A DNA stretch of 64,000 nt, from positions 19,004,101 through 19,068,100 of the forward strand of contig NC_092677.1 of the NCBI RefSeq assembly GCF_964355755.1, given 5' to 3'. Within the stretch, counting starts at the first letter, position 1. Each line of letters opens with the position of its first letter. A program made the translations under genes and the position numbers. Under the pieces are notes generated by a model that ran no database searches, was not told where the DNA came from, and worked only from the letters and a program-made list of their open reading frames with translations. This stretch comes from Antedon mediterranea (taxonomy: Eukaryota > Echinodermata > Crinoidea > Comatulida > Antedonidae). Below are positions 16,068 through 26,545 of the stretch, piece after piece.

Positions 16068-17978
16068 ATGAATGAAAGCGATGAAAATCGTTCTAAGAGG
16101 CTAGGTAGATTCAAAAGTTATCACGAATCTCATCGAGATGATATCAGCGTTAAGAAGAAAAGTTATCACGAATCTCATCGAGATGATATCAGCGCTAAGA
16201 AGAAAAGTTATCACGAATCTCATCGAGATGATATCAACGCTAAGAAGAAAAGTCATTACGAATCTCATCGTCAAAAAAAAGAGAAGTGTGTGAAACGATA
16301 CACACATAAAAAACATAGTAACACCGAAAACGATCGATTGAGCAAATTTCCAGAACATTTACGTTATGGTCCAATATACCCATGCATAGTTTGTCATCGG
16401 ATGTTGTATAAAAATGGTGTAACGGAAATTACCGAAAAGTTACGAACAAAAATGAACACGAACAACGCATATGAACTATACGTCATCAAAGCAGAATTGC
16501 TCTCTACCGATAAAACAAAATACGTTTGTCATACATGTAAAGGTTACTTGGTGAAAGGTAAAATGTCACCTATGTGTGTGAGAAACGGCTTGAATCTTGA
16601 TCCTATTCCACCAGATCTAGAGCTGTCTGAACTTGGTAGAGTACTCGTAGCTAGATCTATTTTATTCCTAAAATTACGTGTTCTACCGTCTAGTGGATGG
16701 TCAGCAATGAAAGACCGGGTCATTTATGTACCTATAACTGATGATGATATATTGAATACTATGTCACAATTAAGGAGTTTACCACGACTGCCAGATGATG
16801 CTGGTTTGATTACAGTGAAACTCAAGCGACAGATAGAGAAACAGCCTTATATGTTAAATGCATATATTGATCCGAAGAAGCTAATACAAGCTATAATGAC
16901 ACTTAAAGAGCTGGGACATCCTGGGTACACTGATGTCAAGATCAACGAATTCTATCACGCACAAATCAAACAGGAGGTGGCTAATGATCCAGACGAAGAA
17001 GAAGATTCTCCCATAGTTGAAATAGTCAACGATGATGATGTAAATATCAAGACTAATGAGAATAATGATAGTAATGATAGAAGTGATACTAAAGAAACCA
17101 ATGAAAATGAAGAAGACGGAAGAACTCGTTATCAAAGCTGTAATAATCTTTCCACGGTGATGTCAGACGATCATGCAGAAATACATCTAGTTTGTCCGGA
17201 GAGAGAAAAGAATCGGTCTGATACAGATAGCCTTTCTGTCGCACCTGGACAAGGTAAAACACCTACTAATTTCATGAGAGATGAAAGTTGGGATATAAAT
17301 TCATTTCCAACATTGTATCCCACTGGTCGGTATGGTTTACACTACTTGCGTGCTATCAAATTGGCTCCTTGGAAGTTTTTCTGTCAAAGACTTTATAATG
17401 TAGACAGACGATTCATTTCTAGTGATGCATTCACTTTCGCTTCCTTATATTATCTCGAACGACACTCTATTGAAAGTCAAATCAGTGTCAGTTACTTGAA
17501 GGGAAATGTCAATTCATCGCGGGAATTGCAAAATGTGGAGGACGCGTTTTCTGTTCTTGACCAAATTCCAGGTTCACCTCGATATTGGAAAAAACAGCGA
17601 AATATAATGTTCGCACGACTAGAGAATCTTGGTCCGTTTCTTTTCTTTTTCACACTGTCCTGTGCTGATACACGATGGCCAGAAAACATCACGTCTATCC
17701 TTTCACGGAACCATGACATCAGTTACCAAATGGAAGATGGGATCGAAACTATATATGTTGATGGTGAACCACTAGAGTATACGGAAGAAGGAAGAATAAA
17801 AATAGACAACTTGAGCAATTTACTTCAAGAAAACACGGATATAGTGGCACGTAATTTCAACCAAAGAGTAAAGGCATTTATCAAAAACATAATGATGGGT
17901 ACAAACAGTCCTATGCATATTGAATCCTATAACTACAGGGTAGAGTTTCAAAAACGGGGTGCTGGACACATTCATTGA
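16068..17978 (+). pseudogene. Rep N-terminal block with zinc finger and HUH motif
   Basis: The 636-residue block starts with three 15-residue repeats (KSYHESHRDDISxKK, residues ~16-60) and a basic tail. Paired cysteines follow (C106xxC109, C154xxC157, C170), in the region found N-terminal to many Helitron Reps. Residues ~175-300 contain PPDLELSELGRVLVARSILF, which resembles the DUF6570-type domain of these proteins. An acidic low-complexity linker covers ~310-360. The Helitron-like N domain (SSDAFTFASLYYLERHSI) ends in FQKRGAGHIH, the HUH metal-binding motif. The TGA then interrupts a frame that continues VCWPTFEKLEEDF, so it is a point nonsense mutation. Confidence 0.85.
16113..16270 (+). 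repeat. 45-bp in-frame coding repeat, three copies plus a partial
   Basis: Units at 16113, 16158 and 16203 are nearly identical, with a decayed fourth at 16248. Each encodes a Lys/His/Asp-rich 15-mer. The high identity compared with the lesions downstream suggests recent slippage or homogenisation. Confidence 0.9.
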
Positions 17979-18083
17979 GTCTGTTGGCCAACTTTTGAGA
18001 AACTAGAAGAAGATTTTCCAGGAATTACATCATCTATTGATTCCCTGCGGCAGAACAAGCATCTCTCTGATAGTCAAAAAGAT

Positions 18084-18695
18084 GTGACAGTAAAGTTGGT
18101 AGATAATTTCATCACCTGTGATACAAAACCGGAAAACGATCTATATTATATTGCCAAACAACTGCAAACTCACAGTCACACTAAATCCTGTCGCAAGTAT
18201 GGAACAGATTGCAGATTCGGATTCCCACGTTTTCCTAGTGAAAGAACGATCATCGCACAGCCCTTGAACAAATCACAACTGACTGACGATGAATACAAAC
18301 AGATACTGGGCAATCATCACACTACACTGGAAGCAGTGAGGAAAACCTTGCTAGATCTGCAGAAAAAGAATAAATTAGACGAAACATCAATAGATCAACT
18401 ACTGCGATTAGCGGATGTTTCACACGAAGACTATTACAGAGCGCTCGAAGTTAGCGAGAAAGGCACAGTAATTGTACTGAAACGAGCGGTGAATGAAATA
18501 ATGGTCAACAATTACAACAAAGAATGGATACGAGCGTGGGATGGTAATATGGATCTACATGTCTGTTTGGACTATTATGCAGTGATCACTTATATTACCG
18601 ACTATTACATGAAGGATGATACCGGAACGATGAAATATCTCATAGATGCTGCCAAAGAAATGCGTGGGAGCGATAAAAGTAACCAAGAGAAATGA
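18084..18695 (+). pseudogene. Rep C-terminal block
   Basis: Same frame as the block before the TGA, so real coding begins at 17979 rather than at a new start. It contains QLQTHSHTKSCRK and CRFGFPRFP (cysteine-rich Helitron motif). The tyrosine motif VITYITDYYMKDD is the family's Rep motif 3, where paired Tyr residues attack DNA. It ends at a TGA overlapping the next block by ATGA. Frame loss here is judged a mutation, not translational coupling. Confidence 0.85.
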
Positions 18696-19714
18696 GATAC
18701 CTAGCAAGAGTATTCTTGACATACAGAGACAAAGGTAAATTTGAGGCCATTTACCTTATGGATCCTAGCCTTCATCTGACAAATTCCAACATAAAGCCTG
18801 TTTGGGTTGACACTAATCTTCCGGAGAAACGGAGGAAATTCCTCATGCAAATAGATGATGGTGATTACAGTGATGATGCAGATCCCGCAATGTCTGAGCC
18901 TGACGATGACGATGACGAGAATAATCGTACAATGAAAAAATCTAACAGAGCAAATAGTAATTTCATTACTATACCTGGCAAAAAAGGTAAATACGTTCAG
19001 CGAAACCTCTTGATACATGAGAAATTCGAGAAACGACCTGGTCCCATACGTATTATGACCATTGCTCAGTTCAGCACCATGTATGATACTTGTCCATTCA
19101 GTCAAACGAAAGGAAAAGTCTTTACAGACCAAGTACATGGTGTGAGTGATAAACCTATTGTTACTGCGGATGTGAGACCCACCGAATTCCTACCAGCATT
19201 GATCAAACTCACTGATACATTGTATATGAAACTACGTCAACGACCAGCTATATTACGTCAACATAAATGCAATCAGATAAAAGAACCACATCAGTTTGCC
19301 TACTCGGAGCTCTTACTTTACTGGCCGTGGCTGAAAGAAAGTGATTGCATAAGCGATGACTTCCAAAAGTGCTTAGACTTGTATGAGAGCAAACTAAACG
19401 AGATAAACATAGTGAAAAATATGCTATTCCCTCATCGTAACAATGTAGAAGCGGGTCGAAACTTCATCGAATCGCAGGATAATGGTCATCGTGCTAACCA
19501 TATTGGTGATATGCTGGATCCATCACTGGAACAGGAGAATGATGAACAGCGTGAGATTGGTACAAATGTCAACGTTCAGAACCTAGCAACTGAACCAGAG
19601 GGTATCGTCGATACAAATGACGAAGTAACCAGTGATCTTGGATCGATATTCAGGCGAATTGACATATCTGATAAAGAACAAATGTGTCAGTCAGTGCTTT
19701 CAATTGGGTACTGA
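18692..19714 (+). pseudogene. Helitron Rep-to-helicase linker block
   Basis: It encodes 340 residues beginning RYLARVFLTYRDKG and then SLHLTNSNI, standard Helitron sequence directly after Rep. FAYSELLLYWPW, the conserved aromatic linker motif, follows. An Asp-rich stretch (GDYSDDADPAMSEPDDDDDE) lies near residues 57-77. It runs out of frame at DKEQMC, where the helicase continues in another frame. Confidence 0.8.
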
Positions 19715-20529
19715 AATACTTGAGAGATATACGAAAATCTACTCAACTCGGGACCAGGGTAAAAGATCCACCACTTTTGGTAGTTCATGGAGGTGCAGGT
19801 TCGGGAAAATCAGAGTTGATACGTGTAATAGCACAGTGGGCAGAAGCCACACTGAGAACAGACGATGACAGAAATCCCGATCAACCACTTGTGATCCTTG
19901 CTGCTCCAACAGGAACTGCAGCCAGTAACATCAAAGGTCTGACTATGCATACAGCGTTCAATCTGCCCTTTGGAAACAAATTTATCAGTTTGAGTGATAA
20001 AAAGCGAGATGCAATGAGATCGCTGTTACAAGGGTTGAAGTTAGTCGTGATAGATGAAATGTCAATGGTAAAAGCAGACCAGTTGTATCAGTTGAATCTA
20101 CGACTTCAAGAGATATTGGGAAATCAGCGAGACTTTGCTGGAATTTCTATTGTCCTGTTCGGTGATCTACTTCAGCTCCGACCCGTATCAGCAAGATATA
20201 TTTTCGATGAGCCATCAAACGAGAATTTCGCTCTTTCTTTCACACTCCGTTCCTTATGGGATCTCTTTACTATGATAGAGTTACGTTATAACCATCGTCA
20301 AGGCGATCATCGCGAATACGCAGAAGTTCTAGGACGTATCCGATATGGCCTGAAAGAACAGCCTGATATCGATTTCCTGAAAAAGAGAGTTACTAAAGAT
20401 ATCCCCATAGATGGGATACATTTGTTTGGAACTAACGCAGAAGTGAACCATTTCAATGATGAGAGACTGAGCGATCTAGAAGGTACTGAATATACGATAC
20501 ATACTAAAAATCGGCTTGTCAAATTTTGA
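19684..20529 (+). pseudogene. Pif1-like helicase block, C-terminally truncated
   Basis: The 281-residue SF1B helicase core begins AFNWVLKYLRD. Walker A is GGAGSGKS (36-43), motif Ia AAPTGTAA (73-80), Walker B VVIDEMSM (121-128) and motif III FGDLLQLRPV (159-168), followed by ELRYNHRQGDHREYAEVLGRI. Motifs V and VI are absent. The block stops a few residues after SDLEGTEYTIHTKN, so the ATPase fold is incomplete. The first codon here is GTG within a continuing frame, not a true start. Confidence 0.9.
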
Positions 20530-20700
20530 ACTCATCTGTGTTTATAGGTCTCCAAATAGTCCGATCACAGAATTTACAGAGGCACTTTTACGTTGTATAT
20601 CAAACAACAAGAAAACCGTGATCTGCGGCGATATAAACACCGATCCTACAGGAAACAAATTATTTGAAAGTTTGACAAATCTTGGCGTATTTGGTAGGTT
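20519..20700 (+). pseudogene. APE-type endonuclease fragment
   Basis: A frame different from the helicase reads FELICVYRSPNSPITEF, then KKTVICGDINTD and FESLTNLGV. The VYRxPN and GD(I/F)N motifs mark the endonuclease/exonuclease/phosphatase fold of non-LTR retrotransposons, which is also fused to Helentron helicases. It is truncated at both ends: it abuts the helicase directly and runs into 340-bp-unit sequence at 20686. A LINE fragment is the alternative reading. Confidence 0.7.
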
Positions 20701-20824
20701 ATTGATGTGTATGTGACGTCACATCCCGTCTTATGACGTCATTACAGCTTCATTTTTTAATTAATTTGTTTAATTAAGAAGCCACAATGAGTGACACACA
20801 CCACAGCGTTATGTAGTTATATGC

Positions 20825-20896
20825 GGCTTCTTGGCGTAGTGGTTATCACGTCTGTTTAACACGCAGAAGGTCCCCGGTTCGAGCCCGGGCGAAACC
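20825..20896 (+). tRNA. tRNA-Val(AAC)-like gene or tRNA-derived SINE head
   Basis: A 72-base cloverleaf can be drawn with anticodon loop TTAACAC (AAC, Val) and a perfect T arm CCGGG/CCCGG. The A box TGGCGTAGTGG and B box GGTTCGAGCCC both fit the Pol III consensus. A T10 run directly after the 3' end could terminate transcription. The acceptor stem has two mismatches (C-A and T-C), so it may be a pseudogene. Confidence 0.6.
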
Positions 20897-20906
20897 TTTT
20901 TTTTTT

Positions 20907-20959
20907 AACTTTATGGTGAAAAGTACTGTATACGCAATATGATATACAGTATATCTTAT
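20907..20959 (+). repeat. Shared tail after first tRNA-like sequence
   Basis: AACTTTATGGTGAAAAGTAC and the following ACGCAATATGATA recur at 21195-21245 after the second tRNA-like sequence. This indicates a tRNA-plus-tail unit: a SINE-like element or a local duplication. Confidence 0.75.
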
Positions 20960-21109
20960 TTTTATTATTTTTTTAAATATTTATTTTGTGTAATCGGTAA
21001 TTATCACTTTTACACATGTTTATCTTGCTTTGTGCTTATTACCATAATAATTTATTTGTAATTTAAATGGATTAAAAAACTTTGTGTAACCCACATTTTT
21101 GGTGTAAGA

Positions 21110-21184
21110 GGTTTCGTAGTGTAGTGGTTATCAAGTCCGCTTAACGCGCAGAAGGTCCCCGGTTCGAGCCCTCATGGCGAGACC
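21110..21184 (+). pseudogene. tRNA-Val(AAC)-like pseudogene
   Basis: The acceptor stem GGTTTCG/CGAGACC pairs fully (with one G-U) and the anticodon loop is TTAACGC. The A and B boxes are intact. The T arm is broken by extra bases (GAGCCCTCATGG) and the anticodon stem has a mismatch. It shares about 50 bases of downstream sequence with the copy at 20825. Confidence 0.65.
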
Positions 21185-21250
21185 ATTTTGCTTAAACTTT
21201 ATGGTGAAATATACTGTATACGTAATATGATATAGAGTATATATATCTCG

Positions 21251-21601
21251 TTTTATTACTCGGGGTACCTGAGTCTAGGACTCTCTAATCTTTTCCTCTT
21301 CTTCTTCCATCTGGACACTATTGAGCAAAAAGTTCGATTTATAAAGTACTACTCCTCCCTTATTCGTGGTAGTATTGAGCTCAGATTTAGCATGAATATA
21401 CTACAGGGACATGTCCTCAAAGCTAGCTATAGAGCCGGATTTTAAAATTTCAAACCGGATGCAGCCATATCACGTCTCGAAGATGGTACCGTATAGCCGT
21501 ATTTGGTAGCGCGGTTATCGATGTGTATGTGACGTTACATCCGGTCTTATGACGTCATTACAGCTTCTTTCGCTGTACCCCGAGTATTGCACATTCGTGC
21601 T
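21251..21601 (+). mobile_element. Diverged Helentron-like unit 5
   Basis: A full-length but older copy of the 340-bp unit, with TACTCGGGGTAC at the left, GTACCCCGAGTA at the right and the GCACATTCGTGC hairpin. It differs at many more positions than units 1-3. Confidence 0.8.
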
Positions 21602-21852
21602 TGTTATTTTTGACCAGTGAAAAATTTGGTCAAAAACGGTCATTTTTGGCAAAAGTTGTCCATTAAAGTGAATAGAAATATGTATCTTCTCAGTATTTTT
21701 ACACCAACTACAACCATATCCACCCAACAATTTCTGAGATATGAAAAGTGTGCTCTAAGCCACCAAAAAAAATCGTGTCGGCTATAATGTCAAAGGTAAA
21801 AATTAGGGTTTATTCACAATTTTGTGATTTTTATTTGAAACCACGTTTATCT

Positions 21853-22045
21853 TAGGTTTAAATAGAGATATCTTATTTTTTTTAATAGAGATATCTTAGT
21901 TTTAGATAGAGATATCTCTTTTAATAGACTATACCTATACTTAATAGAGATATCTCTATTAATAGAGATATCTCTATTTAAAACTAAGATATCCCTATTT
22001 AAAACAAGATATCTCTATTCAAAACTACGATATCTCTATTGCTTG
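21853..22045. repeat. Cluster of GAGATATCTC palindromes in a large inverted repeat
   Basis: About nine copies of (A)TAGAGATATCT(C/T)A in two opposed arms. The centre has two perfect AATAGAGATATCTCTATT palindromes back to back. The whole could fold into a long stem. The only function suggested is secondary structure. Confidence 0.85.
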
Positions 22046-22405
22046 AATAAATGACAGCTTGTCGCGCCATAGCTTATAGCTAGCGTATGCCTAGGCCTAT
22101 AAACCTCTACGAGAGAACTTTCGACGCGATGCTAATAAGTGCATTGTTTTTTTCTTTTTATCATAATTAACCTTATTAGAACGCACATTTAAGACAAAAA
22201 TGACCTGGTTTAATGTTTTTAAAGTTATATATATGCATTATTTTTACAAAACGTCAAACATTGCAGGTCTAGTGTCTTTAACAACAACATAAAAATGAGT
22301 ACAGTAACTGCGAACGTGTTTTTAATGTGGTGCTAGGATACCAAAAATGCTAGGTAACAAATTTTCACGATCTTGTAACCATGGTAACAGCCCCAAGCTC
22401 AAAAT
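22046..22405. other. Non-genic stretch
   Basis: No gene seen. It contains AGGTCTAGTGTCTTTAA (near 22266), a motif recurring at 35650 and, in variant form, at 43110, so it is probably the end of an interspersed repeat. Confidence 0.5.
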
Positions 22406-23005
22406 GGCCATATCTCCATATACCCTCTATTGACAAGATATTGGTATCAAAATACTCGGAATATATTATATATTTATATTCTTTGTAATAGAACATTTTT
22501 ACTAAATGCAACTGGAAATGCTATTTTATGTACTATTGACCCTTGACCTTGACTCGTACTGTATCTTAAAAATGGCTTGATCATAAACATTTTAAAATGA
22601 TCTCAAATTGCTTAGACCTTATATATTTATATTTATTGTAATGTAATATTTTGTTTAAAAATGTCCGGAAGCAAAGTTATTGACCTGCGACACAGAGAAT
22701 AGCTTACAAGGATTTTTATTCTGTAGTCTCTGGTCATATCTCCATAACCCTTTGGTCTATTGACAAGATATTGGTATCAAATACTCGGAATAAATATATT
22801 TATATTCGTTCTAATAGACCATTTTGACTAAATGTACCCGGAAATGCTATTTTTCGTTACTAGTGACCCTTGACCTTGACTCGCACTGTATCTAAAAAAC
22901 GGCTGGTCATGGAATTTTAAAATGGGCTCAAATTGCTCAGACCATACATATTTATATTTATAGTAATGCAATATTTTGTAAGAAAATGACCGGAAGTAAA
23001 AATGT
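22406..23005. repeat. Two ~280-bp direct repeats related to the foldback transposon modules
   Basis: Units at about 22406-22683 and 22731-23005 share CATATCTCCATA, CTATTGACAAGATATTGGTA, TGACCCTTGACCTTGACTCG and a CCGGAAG block. The motif order resembles the modules of the 12854-15720 element, so it is probably a diverged relative. Confidence 0.75.
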
Positions 23006-23050
23006 TATCGCAATTCAAAAGTCATTCTCCATGGAGAGAGAACCAACAAG

Positions 23051-23089
23051 ATGGCGGCTGCAATCGACCAATTAGATATGCCCCACGCA
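23051..23089 (+). CDS. Possible isolated first coding exon
   Basis: AACAAGATGGCGGCTGC opens 13 codons (MAAAIDQLDMPHA) followed by a perfect donor GTAAGA. The context AAGATGGCGGC is also the YY1 consensus found at many animal start sites. No downstream exon with matching phase 0 was recognised. It could be a real first exon of an unfound gene or chance. Confidence 0.25.
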
Positions 23090-23282
23090 GTAAGATTCCG
23101 TTTTTATTTAGTAATTAATTTTATTAATGGTATTGATTTGGTAACATATATATATTTTTTTTATAACAACAACAAAATAAATGCTAGGGCCTACATGGAA
23201 GTTAGGATACATCAAAGAATGAACCAATACAAAAAACACACAAATTCACCTCTCTTTTTATGCAGTATATGGCTTTCTGTGT

Positions 23283-23745
23283 GTTTTTTACACAAACTAC
23301 GCCGCCAACGTTAACCATTCAGAGACTCGTTCATCATTTCATTTGTAATAATTTGCCTTTATTATTTAAATATTGTTCATACCCTTTTCAGTATATTAAC
23401 AAATATATCCACGACACTTTATTATTTTATTTAGAACCTTTAATCAAATTGATTTGTTTTGATATTAAATTCGATAATTAAAGCCTTTTGAACGTTATAC
23501 ATTTTCAAAACAAAAGACTCAACTCCATACGCTACATAGAAATTGTTGGACACAAACACGGCTTCTAATCCATTCAATGCCGTAACTCTCTCTCTCTGGT
23601 GTTTTTGAACAAACTGCGCCGCCAACGTTATTAAAATTCAGAGACTCGTTCATCATTTCATTTGTGATAATTTGCCATTATTTAAATATTGTTCATACCC
23701 TTTCAGTATATTAACAAATATATCCAACTTTAACTAACTAACTTT
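23283..23745. repeat. Pair of ~140-bp direct repeats
   Basis: About 23283-23425 and 23598-23735 share CGCCGCCAACGTTA, CAGAGACTCGTTCATCATTTC and TTCAGTATATTAACAAATAT. The 170-base spacer is AT-rich. Nothing coding. Confidence 0.8.
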
Positions 23746-26446
23746 ATTATTTTATTTAGTCATCAAAGCATACATTATGAATTAAAAATAGTACATAATT
23801 GTTATTAATGGGACGTAGTTATGGGATGTTTTGTTCCAAAATCAATCAATCGAACGCTATAATGTACTAGCGCACGCGCGCGCAATAATCTTTGCCACAA
23901 GTACTTCTGTACGCTGTGCACATTGGTATTTCATCGTAAAATGACCAATTACATTTTTTTTTAATAATAAAAAGTTGAAAATATTTGTTTGCTCCTATAC
24001 TTTACATGCATTAATGCAGACAGGTTTGACACATTTTGATCTGCATATCACGTGACTATAATCCAATGTCGTAACTCTTTATATATATGGCTCTGATATT
24101 TATGATATATGCACGCCCTCTACAGTTTCTGCCTTTACCTAATAGGAAAAAAAATAATGCTACCTGGGTTGGGGAGGAGAGTTTTCCGGGTTGTATTTGT
24201 CCGAGGAGTAGTTTTCAGGCGTTTCCGGTGTGTGTATTTTGCGTGTCATCATCTACGAAGACAAGGTGTTAAAATAAAAGTTTATTGATTCAATGATTGA
24301 TTTAAAATGTATGGATAATAAAGATCAATAAAACATCTGGGTAAAATGGTATCCCTAAATAGCGCCGTGTAAATGTGTATACATACCCCACCGAGATACA
24401 CGCACTGTGTCGTCTTTAATTAAAAATAGTAATGTTTTTATACATCTCCCGTAAAGCCCCTTTGTTACCATTGCCAAGCACAGCTCATTTGCCTTCTCAA
24501 TTAAACATTTTTGCAATTCGGTTTTGATTTTGGGGTTTTATATTCAGAAAAGGCGAATGCCTATGGACCTGGTTATAGGTATATTTTATTTCACCTTGAG
24601 TAATTAATTCATAAATTGAACAAAAATACCACATACTTAAAAAAGTGTAGAACATAGTTAATCTCCATGGGAACGATTTATAGCGTTGGCGTTTCGTTTG
24701 TTTATGCTGTTTACTATTCATATGGTAACACACAATTCATTTTCATTTGAAAATGAGTTTTCTTGTCACATGGTTGTCAGTTTGGAATCTGATATTCCTA
24801 ACATATCAGGTGGCCATATATTGATCTACCGTACCAATTAGTTACACTCTAATTATAAACCCAGCATAAACGAGGCTAGATGATGGGTGGAGCTAATGCA
24901 TTGATAGGCGTTCATTCGTTTATAATTAAACCAATTTTTTATTTTTGTTGGCGAGATCCTGGTACACCATGACTGAATTATTCAAACATTGTGATACTGT
25001 ACCGTAATGTAGAAGTGATACTAGACTGTACCCCCAAAATAGTACGGTGCTGTGGTGCTCTGATGAGATATTCCGGTATGCTACACATGACTGTGTAAAG
25101 GTGTTTCCGTATAATTATGTAATTTGTAAGTGACGTCACACCCGAAGAATTGCATTTTAAAATCATAAATAAAATAAATTTACATAAACCATTGCATAAA
25201 CATTTATTATTGTTATTATTATTTTTAATGAAATAAAAAAGACAGTCCCATCAAAGTTACAACCAACAAAAACTATTTATTTATTACCACCTACAGGCCA
25301 CACACACCGAATCTTGCCAAATGATCTAGATCACTTATCAGAGCTATTATGAAAGGGGCAAGGTTAAAAACCTATTTTTAAAAAAAATACCCTCCTCAGT
25401 AGGATTCGGAACCAGGTTTTCAATTATGGTGTGTTAAGTGCTAAGGAGGTCTCAAACTCACTTCACTTGTTACCGTATGTCGTGCATTACTATTTTACTA
25501 AGGCACAACAACACTTAGGGTGCTCTCTGCTCTGTTTATTGAATTGATTATGTGTTTTGACAAGAGATAGATGAATGAATGAATTAATGTTATCAATTAT
25601 CAATTTTATTTTATCTATTAGGTCAAATTCTAGCTTTTTATTTGGAATATATCGAGGAGTATAACTGGGAGAACAAAATAAATATGATACAAAATAAATG
25701 ACTGAATAAAATGTATTTCTTGTAAAAACGCTTTATCAATCGGAAACACATATATATTTATACGGCCTAGGATGGCCTGGGTGGGGTATCGTCTGCGTCA
25801 CGTTTATCCCCATTCGCGTCATATCATGAGGTTGATGACAATCTGATCGGCATATAGTAATTGCGTCTCGCAACACCGAAAATCAGAATTGTACAATTTT
25901 ATTTTCACCACCTACTCTGGTTTCACGAATGTTGAATAAGCCTAGGTATATATCAGCTATCAAATTATCACATTCGGCCGCCGCACTTTTTATAGACCAG
26001 ATTATGTGAATGTTATATGTTGTAATAAAATTGACGTAGGGCCTACTTACCACCTTAAAGCAAAGCAAACACTTTGATTTAAATTTCATTTAAGGTTTCC
26101 TAACCCTTAGTTAATGTTTTAGATTAACTTTTAAAGTTTCCATTTTTAAATAATCGGAATGAACGTTGTTATGGTGCCGATTTCGCGCCGCGGCTTTAGC
26201 CAGCTATATCCCCATTGGATCGGACTACTCTTAGAAGCTACACATCAAGCGGAAAGCTTATTTACGGCTGATATTTTTGGTATTTTGTAAACTCGACTCA
26301 TTGATAGGTCCAAGCTGCTGGACCCAATAAACGTCTGGGAAAAGAAAGTCTATGAGGGCTCACGGTTGAACGATTTTGGATTCTCGCCCTTTGATTGGTT
26401 GACTTGATTCGCTAATCAGGACTAAATATCCAACACACGGGAAAAT
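23746..26446. other. Non-genic region
   Basis: AT-rich sequence with only short chance ORFs. No RNA gene, TIR pair or conserved coding block recognised. Confidence 0.5.
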
Positions 26447-26488
26447 CATGGAGCTATAAAATTAGATTTTTAATTTTATAGCTCCATG
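26447..26488. repeat. Perfect 18-bp-stem hairpin
   Basis: CATGGAGCTATAAAATTA and its exact complement flank a 6-base loop. GGGAAAAT lies just left of the hairpin and again inside its right edge, hinting at a duplicated target. Confidence 0.85.
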
Positions 26489-26545
26489 GGAAAATAATGT
26501 ATTGAAATTCTTTGAATATTAGGTTAAATAAACACTCTTTTTTAT

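Larger units (their letters stand above)
16068..20529 (+). pseudogene. Helitron/Helentron Rep-helicase, broken into four reading blocks
   Basis: Family role: a HUH Rep endonuclease nicks and joins DNA and a Pif1-like helicase unwinds it during rolling-circle transposition. Blocks are 16068-17978 (Zn-finger and N-terminal Rep), 18084-18695 (rest of Rep), 18692-19714 (linker) and 19684-20529 (helicase). Lesions are an in-frame TGA at 17976 right after the HIH motif, a frame change near 18692, another near 19684, and loss of the helicase C-terminal motifs before 20529. The frame is open upstream of 16068 to about 16020, so the true start is uncertain. No intron signals explain the breaks, so this copy is inactive. 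Confidence 0.85.
15946..20755 (+). mobile_element. Decayed Helentron with Rep/helicase coding block
   Basis: The left edge (15946-16020) is the first ~75 bases of the 340-bp unit. The right edge (20686-20755) is unit sequence from CGTATTTGGTAGG to CTTCATT, after which the last ~50 bases are lost. Between them sits the Rep-Hel-endonuclease coding block. The short units therefore look like internal-deletion relatives of this element. The coding frame is broken by a stop and frameshifts. Confidence 0.7.

Noticed and set aside
18692-18695. ATGA overlap as operon-style translational coupling between Rep blocks
   Set aside because: The element is eukaryotic and decayed. The protein sequence continues across the frame change, so it is a frameshift.
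23051-23089. Alternative first exon of Gs-alpha
   Set aside because: It ends in phase 0 whereas Gs exon 2 needs an incoming phase 1.
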